Shown: one piece after another, positions 32,701 to 42,500 of the stretch
How positions within the stretch are numbered: the stretch's first letter is position 1
Layout of the letters: the number at the start of each line of letters is the position of its first letter
NCBI RefSeq assembly: GCF_963576675.1
Contig: NC_088917.1
Span: 14,226,001 to 14,290,000, forward strand
DNA: 64,000 nucleotides
Direction: 5' to 3'
Source: Euphorbia lathyris
Taxonomy: Eukaryota > Streptophyta > Magnoliopsida > Malpighiales > Euphorbiaceae
Position numbers and translations under genes: made by a program
Notes under the pieces: model-generated
Seen by the model: the letters and a program-made list of their open reading frames with translations, nothing else
Told to the model about the DNA's origin: nothing
Database searches by the model: none

Positions 32701-33409
32701 CAGCAGCTTCCAAATTCAAGGTACAATCTGTTTGAATTATTTTTGTCTCTTGAAGAAAGAAGTTCAATTGCATAAAAAACATAATTACCCAGCTCTGACC
32801 TTTATCTATATATATAATTAATAAGGCTGCAACTCTATTACTAGATTAATTCACTTACTCTACTTTCTTTGTGAATTGCAATGTAGCTTTCAATCTTTAC
32901 CAAAAAAAAAAATAATTAAAAAAGGTCACAATGTAGCTTTCAATCTTTACCAAAAAAAAAAAATAATTAAAAAAGGAAAATAGTCTCCTACTCCTTGTGA
33001 TAATAACTTTATGTGAAGGGAATTCCCAACAATAGAATTAAAGTCTTAATTTTAATTTAAAATCTTAAAATGCTAATTTTGAGGGTGCCTCTATGATTAG
33101 TAACTCTTTTTTCCTAATTTAGAGTCTTTCTTTTCAATGGTGGTGCAAATTAATGGATTTATTAGAATTAGAAAATCTGGTTTGATATAAAGTGTTCTTG
33201 TATAATCCTTCCATAATTATGAACAGCACAGAAAAAACAAAAATTGTTCTATATACATCTTACCATTCATAATTGCTTTGACTTATTTTTCATTTTCCGT
33301 TTGAGCATAGTGTTTATTTCTAAATTTTCATTATTTTCCTAATACTCCTTTTATTCAATAGAAACTATTGCAGGGAAACTATCGCCTTTTTTAATAACTA
33401 TTTTATTCA
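32701..33409 (+). promoter_or_regulatory. Upstream region of MULE transposase, with tandem duplicate
   Basis: A 48-bp unit (CAATGTAGCTTTCAATCTTT followed by an A-rich end) is duplicated at about 32879-32976. TTGCAGGG at 33370-33377 resembles a 3' splice site just upstream of the ATG at 33410, so a 5' UTR intron is likely. The precise promoter cannot be set. Confidence 0.45.
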
Positions 33410-35653
33410 ATGGAAATCATATCGGAAAAATTGATGTTTCACCAAAAAGAGACTATAAAGATATACATCCCTGATGTTGAAGATAATATGAAACCAAAAG
33501 TTGATCAAAAATTCGACTCATTAGATGCAGTGTATAGGTTCTATAATGACTATGCACGTAAGGCTGGATTTAGCGTCAGAAAAAGTAAGGAAAACAAGAA
33601 GAATGAAATTGTAACTTGGAAAAGATATGTATGTTTCAAACAAGGCGAGACTGATGAGACATGGAGAAATAAAAATGAAGTTGAAGAGAGAGACCGCAGG
33701 AATATTCGAACAGGTTGCAATGCAAAATTGACCGTAAGCCATGATGGAAGTTGTTATGTTGTCAAGACTTTCATAGAGGAACACAATCATCCGCCTACGA
33801 CACCAAGTAGAGTTCACATATTATCATCACATCGTAAAATGTCAATAGCAAAAAAGAATCTTATACAAGAGCTCAAGAAGGTGGACATTCCATTGTACCA
33901 GCAATTCGGATTATTTGAAACACAAGCTGGTGGGCATGAAATTGTCGGTTGCATTGAAAGGGATTTAAGAAATGCGGCCCGAGATGAGAGAGAAAAAGTT
34001 AAGGGTCATGATGTAGACATTTTGTATGAGCACTTCAAAGCTGAAAAAGAAAAGGATCCTGATTTCTTTTTTGAATTTGACACTGATGAAGAACAAAGGC
34101 TTGTCAGATGTTTTTGGGTTGATTCAATTGCAAAAAGATCATATTCAAACTTCGGCGATGTGGTTGTATTTGATACGACATACAACACTAATCGTTACAA
34201 GATGATTTTTTCTCCTTTTGTAGGCGTGAACCATCATGGGCAAACAACGAGTTTTGGATGTGCATTTTTGAGTGATGAGACTTTTGATTCATTTGTATGG
34301 TTGTTGAACACTTGGCTTGCAGCAATGCCTAATGGTCCTCCGCATGTCATTATCACCGACCAAGATCAAGCAATGACAAAGGCAATTGCTAAAGTTTTGC
34401 CACGCACATTTCACAGGTATTGTATATGGCATATTCTAAAAAAAATTCTTGAGAAAACTAATGTTTCTTTTATGAAAAACAACTACGAGTCCTTTAAGTC
34501 TTGCATATGGGATTCAGAGTGTGAAGAAGAATTTGATAGGAGATGGTACGTGGAATTGGACAGAAGTGATAAAAAAGATAATGAATGGTTGATTAAAATG
34601 TACCAGTTGCGTGGAAAGTGGATTCCTGCATATGTCAATAAGTATTTTTCAGCAGGAATGTCAAGTAGCCAGAGGGTTGAAACTGAACATGCATTCTTTA
34701 AGCGTTATTGTAGTAAAGAAAACAGCTTAATGGATTTTGTCACACGTTTTAATAGGGCACTTGCTCATCAAAGGCATGAAGAATTAGTTAAAGATCATAA
34801 AGATTTGAATGAGACACCTGTTTTGCAGTTTGGGATGCCAATGGAGAACCAAATGGCTCATTTGTATACTAAAAAGTATTTTCAGTATTTTCAAGTGCAG
34901 CTTCATGATGGTAATGGCTATATTGTTGAATTTGTACTAGAGGATGACGTTGCTGGTGTTTACAAGACGAAAAGGGTGCTTGGTAATAATCTTAGAATGC
35001 GAACGCTTGTACATAATAAAGTGTCAAACATAGTGACATGCAGTTGTAGAATGTTTGAGTTTGAAGGTATTCCTTGTAGACATATTTTGGCTCTTTTACG
35101 AGTGAAACAGATTATGGAGTTGCCAAAAGAGTATATTCTCAAAAGATGGACAAGGTTTTCAAGAGTTCATAAAGAAACATGTCAAAGACAAGATGGTGGA
35201 GATAGTTCATTGATAATGAGACACAACAGTATGTTTAAACTTGCTTCTAACTTAATTGATGAGGCTGCTATTTCAATTGAAGGGACCGAATTTGTTAAAA
35301 AATCAATTGAAGAGTTGTTGGAGCAAGTTAAGGAATTAAATATTTCTGTTGGGCAATCTTCTATGAAAAGTTTAACCGGAGCTTCACATGAAAATCGTTA
35401 TCTAGATCCTTATCAAGTGAAGACCAAAGGTAGTGGAAAACGTCTAATGTCATGGAGAGATAGGAAGGGAAAAAATAGACATTGCTCTATTTGTCGAAGT
35501 ACTAAACATACTAAAAAATCTTGCACATCAGCTAGGTGCGTATTCATATATATTTATACCTTTTTATTATGTTTGGTTAGTTTGCTCAGTTTATATATAT
35601 TTGCTAGGTCAAAAGTTGTAGAAGCTGACGTTGACAATGCATTCACTCAATAA
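33410..35653 (+). CDS. FAR1/FRS-like MULE transposase
   Basis: 747 codons, intact. An N-terminal FAR1 DNA-binding domain (residues about 40-127; YNDYARKAGFSVR, C75, C103, HNH at 125-127) precedes the MULE transposase domain. Its likely catalytic residues are D255 (VVFDTTY), D317 (IITDQDQAM) and E424 (SSQRVETEH), with CIWH at 338-341. A SWIM zinc finger has C544, C546, C556 and H558. A C-terminal CCHC knuckle, CSICRSTKHTKKSC, is at 692-705. Transposases of this type gave rise to the plant FHY3/FAR1 light-signalling factors; position between TIRs shows this one is still part of a transposon. It should bind the TIRs and excise the element. A likely 72-nt intron lies at 35536-35607. Confidence 0.92.
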   Translation: MEIISEKLMFHQKETIKIYIPDVEDNMKPKVDQKFDSLDAVYRFYNDYARKAGFSVRKSKENKKNEIVTWKRYVCFKQGETDETWRNKNEVEERDRRNIRTGCNAKLTVSHDGSCYVVKTFIEEHNHPPTTPSRVHILSSHRKMSIAKKNLIQELKKVDIPLYQQFGLFETQAGGHEIVGCIERDLRNAARDEREKVKGHDVDILYEHFKAEKEKDPDFFFEFDTDEEQRLVRCFWVDSIAKRSYSNFGDVVVFDTTYNTNRYKMIFSPFVGVNHHGQTTSFGCAFLSDETFDSFVWLLNTWLAAMPNGPPHVIITDQDQAMTKAIAKVLPRTFHRYCIWHILKKILEKTNVSFMKNNYESFKSCIWDSECEEEFDRRWYVELDRSDKKDNEWLIKMYQLRGKWIPAYVNKYFSAGMSSSQRVETEHAFFKRYCSKENSLMDFVTRFNRALAHQRHEELVKDHKDLNETPVLQFGMPMENQMAHLYTKKYFQYFQVQLHDGNGYIVEFVLEDDVAGVYKTKRVLGNNLRMRTLVHNKVSNIVTCSCRMFEFEGIPCRHILALLRVKQIMELPKEYILKRWTRFSRVHKETCQRQDGGDSSLIMRHNSMFKLASNLIDEAAISIEGTEFVKKSIEELLEQVKELNISVGQSSMKSLTGASHENRYLDPYQVKTKGSGKRLMSWRDRKGKNRHCSICRSTKHTKKSCTSARCVFIYIYTFLLCLVSLLSLYIFARSKVVEADVDNAFTQ
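35536..35607 (+). other. Probable in-frame 72-nt intron in the transposase gene
   Basis: It starts GTGCGTATTC and ends TTTGCTAG. It is T-rich, and its length divides by three. If retained it adds 24 mostly hydrophobic residues (710-733) that look like a membrane helix, which is out of place in a transposase. Removal joins TSAR to SKVVEADVDN. Confidence 0.6.
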
Positions 35654-36837
35654 AGTTATTTGGTTGATGATTTATAGCTTGTAAGTTCTTCTTTCTATCT
35701 ATAAAACTTATACTAAATTTATTAAATCGATTACTTGGGACCGAACTCTGATTTTTTTTTTGTAGTTGCAGGTAACATAATAGTTGATAATTTAGGATTT
35801 TTATGATAAGAAGACCAGATAAACTGTTAAATTTTATTTATGTAACTATTTTTCTTTTAATGTACTGGTTTTGATATCAATTATGATTAATGACAGCTTA
35901 TACTAAATGGTTAAGTGACTGCATATTCTAGATGGTGCATAACCTATTTAACTATTTTGCATTTTAGATGATGGCCCATTATTTGTATAAATCACATTTC
36001 AATATACTGAGTTTTAAAATTGCCTTATATTTTTTTTTTTTACAATGATGATGGAGAGTGCTTCATTTAGTTGTTGCATAGATTGAAATGACTAAAAGGT
36101 TTGTTCCTCTCTTGTAACAAAAAATGAAGCACTTAAATTTACTATATTTGTCATAATTGTCATAATGAATATTTTGAGAAAAGAATCAGAAATTGCTATT
36201 TGTATAATTGACATGAATTTTTTAGTCATTTACTATTTGTTACAAATGACTAAATGGCTCTGATTCTTTTTTAGCCATAAAGCCAAACAAGAAATTACTC
36301 AAAAGAATAAGAAAATAGATTTTCAATTTGGTAGTCTGTTTACTACAATGAATAACAACACATTACAAATATGATATTTTTTTTGTTACAAGTACAAACA
36401 TGATTTAAATCAACTATTACAGCAGCTCAAAAAGAATCAGAGCCTATTGAACTTAAATTTACTATTTGTTACAGTGAATATTTAAAGAAAACTTAGGGGC
36501 TCCATCCATCCCCAGCTTCTGAAACACTTGTCCTTCTTGGTCTACTAGCAGGCTGCATCCATCCCCAGCTTCTTGCTTAATTATGTCTTTAACCTCACAA
36601 AAAAAAAAAACTGGTAGTCTAGTCCCTCAATTTTGATCTAATGAATCAAGATCAGAGGATTAAAATGCTAATTTATATTCTAATTCCTAATACAGTAATT
36701 AAGCAACTCTAGATTTGTAACTAGGCATATTCAATCTAGATTGAAGTTCCATCACCAACCCTCCAAACTATCAAAGCAATAAAAAAAAAGCATTTCTCTA
36801 GGAAAATTGCAACAATTTTCACCATTTTCAAATGAAA
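35654..36837 (+). other. 3' non-coding region of the MULE
   Basis: No further gene. A short direct repeat of CATCCATCCCCAGCTTCT is at 36505-36568. 36650-36837 may be the captured 5' leader of the galactinol synthase fragment, because it runs straight into its start codon. Confidence 0.5.
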
Positions 36838-37133
36838 ATGGCACCTGGTCTTCTGCTGCTTGCAAATAACACAAATGATCTCATTAAGCAAGCAAGCATG
36901 TCAAGCTGTGCTATATTACATTCTTCGCTGGAAATGGAGACTATGTGAAAGGTGTAGTTGCATTAGCCAAAGGGTCAAGGAAAGTCAAGAGCAAATACCC
37001 GCTTGTGGTGGCTATTTTTCCCAATGTGTTGTAGCATCACCAGAAAATATTGGTGAGTCAAGGTTCTACAGTGGAAGAGATTCTCAATGTTTATCCACAG
37101 GAGAATCAGACTCAATTTTCTATAGCTTACTAT
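36838..37133 (+). pseudogene. GolS-like (fragment): Captured 5' coding piece of a galactinol synthase gene
   Basis: Reading from the ATG gives MAPGLLLLANN and then, after a small shift near 36912, ITFFAGNGDYVKGVVALAKG, SRKVKSKYPLVVAIFPN, a stop at 37032-37034, HHQKILVSQG and YPQENQTQFSIAYY. This follows the N-terminus of plant galactinol synthase (GT8 family; MAPG, FLAGNGDYVKGVVGLAKGLRKVKS, PPENQTQFAMAYY), which makes galactinol from UDP-galactose and myo-inositol for raffinose sugars. Only about the first 95 residues are present, without the catalytic DxD region. It is broken and cannot make enzyme. It lies within the MULE, downstream of the transposase and on the same strand. Confidence 0.88.
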
Positions 37134-37319
37134 GATGTAATTTCATCAACAATTGACATGAATTTTTTTTCTAAACAAAAAGGAAAAATAATTTCAATCT
37201 AGAAATTTTTTCGAGTTCAACAGTAGAAATGGCTTAGTTGCAGGGAAACCCTCACATGTAGGAATTACAGGGGCGACTTCTCCTCTTCTCCTGCATTTTG
37301 CATCATCTACCTCCATAAA

Positions 37320-37405
37320 CCTACTATTTTGTCTTCCTCACCGGAGCTAATTGGTTCGTCTTCCTCGCCGGAGCTAATTGGTTCACCGGAGATAAATGGT
37401 TCGTC
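37320..37405 (+). repeat. Short tandem repeats near the MULE right TIR
   Basis: GTCTTCCTCxCCGGAGCTAA units recur about three times with a period near 27 bp. They are more GC-rich than the surroundings. The origin is unknown; a captured exon is possible but nothing is recognisable. Confidence 0.6.
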
Positions 37406-37468
37406 TTCCTCGAAAGTAACGACTGTGACGCATCTTCTCTCTCTGTCTGTTGTTGTGTGATTCTAGGT

Positions 37469-37754
37469 ATTAAAGGAATCGATTTCAACAAAGAAGAAGG
37501 AATTGAAGACTTGTGCAGCAGGAATCGAAGACTTCTCTCGTTCCTTCTCCAACGTTCACTTTTTTTTTTTTGTCAGTCTCCTATCAAAAACAGGTCGCTT
37601 ACTTTTAGGGGTTATACATTAAAAAAATAATAAAATATATGTTATCTAATATTAAATTAAGTAATGTTATGGCCATAGGATTATAGTAGGATGAAATCAA
37701 ACGGTGAAGGTCTAAACAGGAGTTGGTCATCAAGGGTACAATTGAACGGGACTG
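37469..37754 (-). repeat. Right TIR of the MULE
   Basis: 286 bp, the inverse of 32071-32356, ending CAATTGAACGGGACTG, followed by the TSD. Confidence 0.9.
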
Positions 37755-37764
37755 GATTTATTAT

Positions 37765-38113
37765 TAAGTTTTTTGTTACACTAATTATATTTACATAAAT
37801 TTTAAAAAGTTCTCGTGTCGCATTCCTCATCTTTAATAATAATAATACATTAAATGTGTGTGACAGTAATGTTAACATATTATAATATATATAGTATATA
37901 CTAAAATTAATATTCTTTTTGTTATTATCAGCTACTAATTATTGACTACTATTAACAACCACGAGTACTACTAGTTGCATTCAACTAAATTAAATAAAAT
38001 TTAAATACTTTAAAAACATCTTTTTTTTGGTAGTTCAATACTTAAAAACATTGAATCTTAATATGTTTGGACGAAAATCTATTAACATAAATGAATGTTT
38101 GAAAGTTATGTAG
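37765..38113. other. Non-coding AT-rich stretch
   Basis: Nothing supportable. Confidence 0.4.
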
Positions 38114-38705
38114 TTTTTTTTTAATTGAAATACGGACCAAGCCCAACGGGAATCTCAATCAGGTTGGCACCACCGAAAAGGCAAAGAACCAAATATATAA
38201 ATGAAGAGATGAAAAAAGTATGAAACCAGTACAAAGATTGTTTTAAGAAAATCTAAACATATCCCTACCAAGGACATTATCTCTAGCAAGAAGGAGCAGA
38301 AGTCTGGAAGGGTATTCCACATTTGTAAATCTGAGGCCAGACGTTCGTAATTAGCAAGAGCGTCCGTCACTTGATTTCTCTCACGGAACACATGAGAGAC
38401 AACCACCTGAATATGCGTCATTGAATCTAAACAATTTAACCAATCCACACGCATTGTCCAGGGAATGATCTACGCGGGCATGAAAAATTCGAATAACGTA
38501 AGTCGAGTCACTTTCAATCCAGAGACGAGTCCATCCACGTGACCTCGCAATCGAAACTGCAAAAATAGCAGCTTGCAATTCTGCCATGTGTACCAAAGCA
38601 CAATCAAGGAGGAAGGCAAATGACCCAAGAAGATGCCCCTGACTATTTCGAAAAACCACACCGCAACCAGTTCTACCCGAGATCACGGAAGCATCAGTGT
38701 TAGCT
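38114..38705 (-). pseudogene. 5'-truncated LINE: RNase H domain, 3' UTR and poly(A)
   Basis: The minus strand gives GCGVVFRNSQGHLLGSFAFL, HMAELQAAIFAVSIARSRGW and RLWIESDSTYV, the RNase H-like (RVT_3) domain of plant LINE ORF2. A frameshift near 38450 follows, then VVSHVFRERNQVTDALANY. The acidic residues E (MAELQAA) and D (IESDS) are present. The tail ends in an A run (T run at 38114-38122 on the plus strand). The whole RT is missing, as expected for 5' truncation. No clear TSD. Confidence 0.85.
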
Positions 38706-40015
38706 TTAATTTAATAGTAGAAACAATATGAATTTCATAAGTAGATAAAGCTTAAGAATCATCATGTAAATTAAATAGCATATCAAAAGCTCTTTTTTTA
38801 TTATTATTATTAATAGATTTGTTGATTAAGCTCCGATTTGATAACGATTTTCAACACTTAAAATTAATATATTAAGAGGGTGTTTGATTGCTTATTTTCA
38901 TATTCTCGTTTGCCTTTTAACTTCAAATTGAAGAGTTTTAGGTATTTGGTTAGTGACCATCTGTTTTCCTTTTACATCTGAAAAGTAGCATTTTATAAAA
39001 GCAAGAATCACAGCTCGTTGGGGAAACAATTTTTTCCAACAACAAACAGCAAACAAAAGCAACAAATAGTAGACAAAACAAACGGGGCCTAAGTAATTAT
39101 TGGTTTTAAGTTTGTTTGATAATACAATTTAAATGTTTCAGTTAAGTCACATAATCATTTATTTTGGTAATTCAAAAGAAATTAAGTTGAACATTATTCA
39201 TTAATATTTTTAAATTCGGTATTTATTTTTAGTATTTGTAATACAATTATATCATTTAATACTTTCATCTTTTATAATATTCGATACTTATTTTTTCAAG
39301 ATTTAATTTTAAGTTTTATCAAACGCCACCTAAGATCTGGTTTGGCAACTCTAAAAAAACACTATTAAGTAGTTTAAACACTTATTTAATTTAAGTGCTT
39401 TTGATAATTGTATTCAACTATTTAAAATATTCAATTAATTTAAAAATGACTCTATTAAAAAAATTTAAAATAACTTAATTTTTTTTTGAGAGACTTACTA
39501 ACGAAGCAGGAATAAACAGACTCGTTCTAAATCGTTAAACAGACTCGTTCTAAATCGTTGAAATCATGTACGATTACCAATTGAAACCCTCTAAACTCAA
39601 CAAGAACTTTGGAAAAACGAAATCAAATTCTTAATACATCCTAAATAGGGGTTTATAGTAAACCCTAAACCTAATTCTAAAAACAAAAGGAAAATAAAAA
39701 TAAGAAAAATATAAAAAAAGTCCAAAAATCAGAAATTTGCGTTTTTTAGGCTCTAAACCAAAGAATTTGGCCAAAAGTGTTGGAAGTCACGACAAAAGCT
39801 GTGTGTTTTGATCATTGGTCCGTTTTCAATCAAATTGGGAACCAGGAGCGCAAAAATTCGAAAGTTGCAAAGTCATTATGAAATCATGTTTTCATATTTG
39901 TCCAAAAACTTGCGTGTCAATTCCTCCACTTCATCACTTAACTTAAAATTTTAAGTTGAACATTGTCAACTATTAATATTTTTAATTTAATATTTATCAT
40001 AGTTACATTTTAACT
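38706..40015. other. Repeat debris; probable nested hAT-like MITEs
   Basis: 38877-39091 starts GGGTGTTTGATTGC and ends GACAAAACAAACGGGGCC, an imperfect TIR pair. It seems to lie within another small element (CCGATTTGATAACGATTTT near 38831; TTTATCAAACGCCACC near 39330). AACAGACTCGTTCTAAATCG is duplicated in tandem at 39517-39560. Boundaries and TSDs are unclear. No gene seen. Confidence 0.4.
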
Positions 40016-40432
40016 GAATTTAGTGTATGTTTGATTCTTTTTGTAACTCTTTGTTGCAATTGAGAAATAGTTGTTGATTTTAGTTTAAGTGGTTAATCAA
40101 ATAATGTCTGAAATTTACTCAACTTGTCAATATTAGGGATAAAATTGCTCTTAGCTGTCAATGTTAGAGGTAAAATTGCACAATTTTAGACGTTAAGAGT
40201 AAAATTGCTCCTAATTGTAAGCGTTATGAGCATTTTTTTCACCTTATCCTTTTTATAATTCCTTTGTTGATTAATTTAAAACAGGTCCATATTAGATATT
40301 TTAAATACGAACAACAACAACATATCAATATAATTTTACCAAACACTATTAATTAAACGGCTAATAACAAACAGCTAACAGCTTACTGCAACTGCAAACA
40401 ACTAACAGCAACCACAACAGCTATTAGTGACC
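40016..40432. repeat. Second copy of the hAT-MITE plus nested-MITE composite
   Basis: 40095-40250 matches the right half of the MITE at 8642-8984. The following 40250-40430 matches the hAT-like sequence that flanks it at 8985-9170, with the junction at the same place (TTTTATAATT then GTTGATTAATTTAAAAC). So the already nested pair was copied, or both arose by one older duplication. Confidence 0.65.
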
Positions 40433-40631
40433 GTTTGTTTTCAATTTTCGGAACGGCTTTTTTCCGTTTAAATCTAAACATGACACAAAAAGCGTTTGTT
40501 AAAAATTCGAAACAACTTTTTTTTTTACAGAAAAATCAACTAATATCTACTGTCTATCAGTAACAACAAACAACTAGCAGTAGCAGCAAACAACAATCAG
40601 TAAACAGGAACAAACAGGTGAAACAAACAAG
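40433..40631. mobile_element. Small hAT-like MITE
   Basis: It starts ACCGTTTGTTTTCAATTTTC and ends ACAAACAGGTGAAACAAAC, an imperfect inverted pair. CAA-rich repeats fill the right half. No clear TSD. Confidence 0.45.
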
Positions 40632-40647
40632 ATATTCATAAATTAAA

Positions 40648-41678
40648 GGGTAATTAATTTATTAGTCCCTATATTTTGATAAAACACATTGTTTAGTCCA
40701 TATAGTTTCAAAAACACATAGTAAGGTCCCTAACCTTTTTTTCAGTGAACTGTTTAGTCATTCCATCTGTTTGTTAGATTTTTTAAGGCTTAAAGCATTA
40801 TTTGGCCCCTAACCTATCCAAAATTGTGTCATTTGGCCCCTGACCTATTATTTGGTGACATTTGGCCATTGACCTATCTCATTTGGTGAAATTTCACCCA
40901 ATTTGTATGAATACTTAACGGAATCGTTATCTTATTGATAAGCAACGTTATTTTGACACTTAAACTTGAAACGTGATATTTCTTAAAGTTTTTTTCCACA
41001 TTATGTGGAAATAATTAATTAGATTAAAAAAAAAACAAAAAAACAAAAAATAAATCCTAAACAAAAATCTATTAAGTTCAAGTGTCAAAATATCGTTACT
41101 TATCAATGAGATGATGATTCGGTTAAGTTTGAATTCAAATTGGGTGAAAGTTCACCAATTTGGATAGATCAAGGGCCAAATGTGACCAAATAATATGCCA
41201 GGGGCCAAATGATAAAATTTTGGATGTATTAGGGGCTAAATAGTGCTTTAAGCCGATTTTTTTTTACCATTTATGACTTCAGAAATGACTAAATTACCCT
41301 TTACTATTTACTTTCAAACTTTAGAAGAGGAAATCCAATTTAGAAGAAGAAGCTATTTATATGGAGAACAAGAAAAAGAAAAGACCCAATGCTTACGAAT
41401 TTGAACGATTAAGAAGAAAATCAAGAAGAAGAACACTCAAAGTTGATTTCAGATGCATTAGAGTTTAAAGGAAAGGAAAAGAAGAACGCAAATCCAAATT
41501 GACTAACAAAATCTTCATGTGAGTCTAACGGTAGGGACTAAACAGTTCACCGAGAAAAACGTTAGGGACTAAACAGTTCATCGAGAAAAAGGTTAGAGAC
41601 TTTATCATGTGTTTTTGAAAATACAGAGACTAAACAGTGTATTTTGTCAAAATATAGGGACTAATAAATTAATTACCC
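40648..41678. mobile_element. Non-autonomous element, ~120-bp TIRs, 9-bp TSD
   Basis: TAAATTAAA flanks it exactly (40639-40647 and 41679-41687). The ends GGGTAATTAATTTATTAG are perfect inverses, and TIR similarity runs for about 120 bp (GTCCCTATATTTTGA, AAAAACACAT). Another element (40787-41254) is nested in it. It shares its end sequence with 59654-60041 and 62359-62542. Confidence 0.85.
40787..41254. mobile_element. Nested MITE with GGCTTAAAGCA ends
   Basis: The ends GGCTTAAAGCATTATTTGG and their inverse (CTAAATAGTGCTTTAAGCC) start TIRs of more than 100 bp that include GGCCCCTAACCTAT. GATTTTTT lies on both sides, but T-rich sequence makes the TSD uncertain. Confidence 0.75.
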
Positions 41679-41687
41679 TAAATTAAA

Positions 41688-42495
41688 ATATTAGAGGTTG
41701 AATAAAAAAGATCCATAGGATGTTTTTATTTATTTACATGTTGATAATAAAAATAAATGAAGTGTTAAGATGGACCTCGTACACATCTAAGCAATCTTTA
41801 TCTAATCAGTAGATAAGTACTTTAGGATGTTATTTTCACAAATTATTTGGCTTTATCCTCTCTATATTTCTTTATTAGATTTCTTTAGGATTTTTCTTGA
41901 GAGTCGTTAAGTTAAAGGATTAAAGTAGTAATTTTGGCGCCCACCTTTCTATGATATCCAATACAATTACGAAAACTGCGATCATTTTTCTTGACTATTT
42001 GATTTGCTTCAAATTCATAAATTCAACGCCTGTTTTATTATATACATATATTTTTTTAATTAAGGTTGATTTTTGATATTTTTTAAGTAAATAATTTATT
42101 ATTCCTCACTTTTTTTTTACGTAATAAATGTTAAGTTTCTTTTTTATTTTTCACAAGAGAAACATTATTTTTCGTTTTTTTCATATATTTTACAGTTGAC
42201 TAATCTAAGTTTTTCCGTTGACTTATTTTTCTATGCAAACAAATGATGAAAAACTAGAAAATTATTTTCATACACAATATTTTTCGACAACCAAATGTAA
42301 CCTAAAACTACATAGAGACGGGTGCCCGCTATGGTTACTTTGTTTTTTACAAAGTACCGTTACTTGATGTGGTTTTCACCATATAGACTTGTTACTAATG
42401 TTAATCCCAAAAAGAAAACGAATGAAACTTAAATAACAGAAGTGAATTTATTTATAATATGAAAGTACATATATAATGGAAAGAATTACACTATA
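41688..42495. other. Non-coding AT-rich stretch
   Basis: No gene seen. The last part may be the far end of the decayed copia LTR that continues at 52722, since the Athila-like element inserted between. Confidence 0.35.
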
Positions 42496-42500
42496 TAATA

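Larger units (their letters stand above)
32071..37754 (+). mobile_element. Full-length MULE with FAR1-type transposase and captured gene piece
   Basis: Inverted terminal repeats of 286 bp each (32071-32356 and 37469-37754) start CAGTCCCGTTCAATTG. GATTTATTAT flanks both ends (32061-32070 and 37755-37764), a 9-10-bp TSD as expected for Mutator-like elements. Inside are subterminal tandem repeats, one 747-codon transposase gene and a fragment of a galactinol synthase gene. The TIRs remain very similar and the transposase frame is intact, so it may be, or recently was, autonomous. Confidence 0.93.

Noticed and set aside
33410..35653. A domesticated FHY3/FAR1 host gene
   Set aside because: It lies between matching 286-bp TIRs with a TSD, so it is still a transposon gene.
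36860..37135. 91-codon frame over the GolS fragment
   Set aside because: It is in a different frame from the recognisable GolS residues and is a shadow of the captured sequence.
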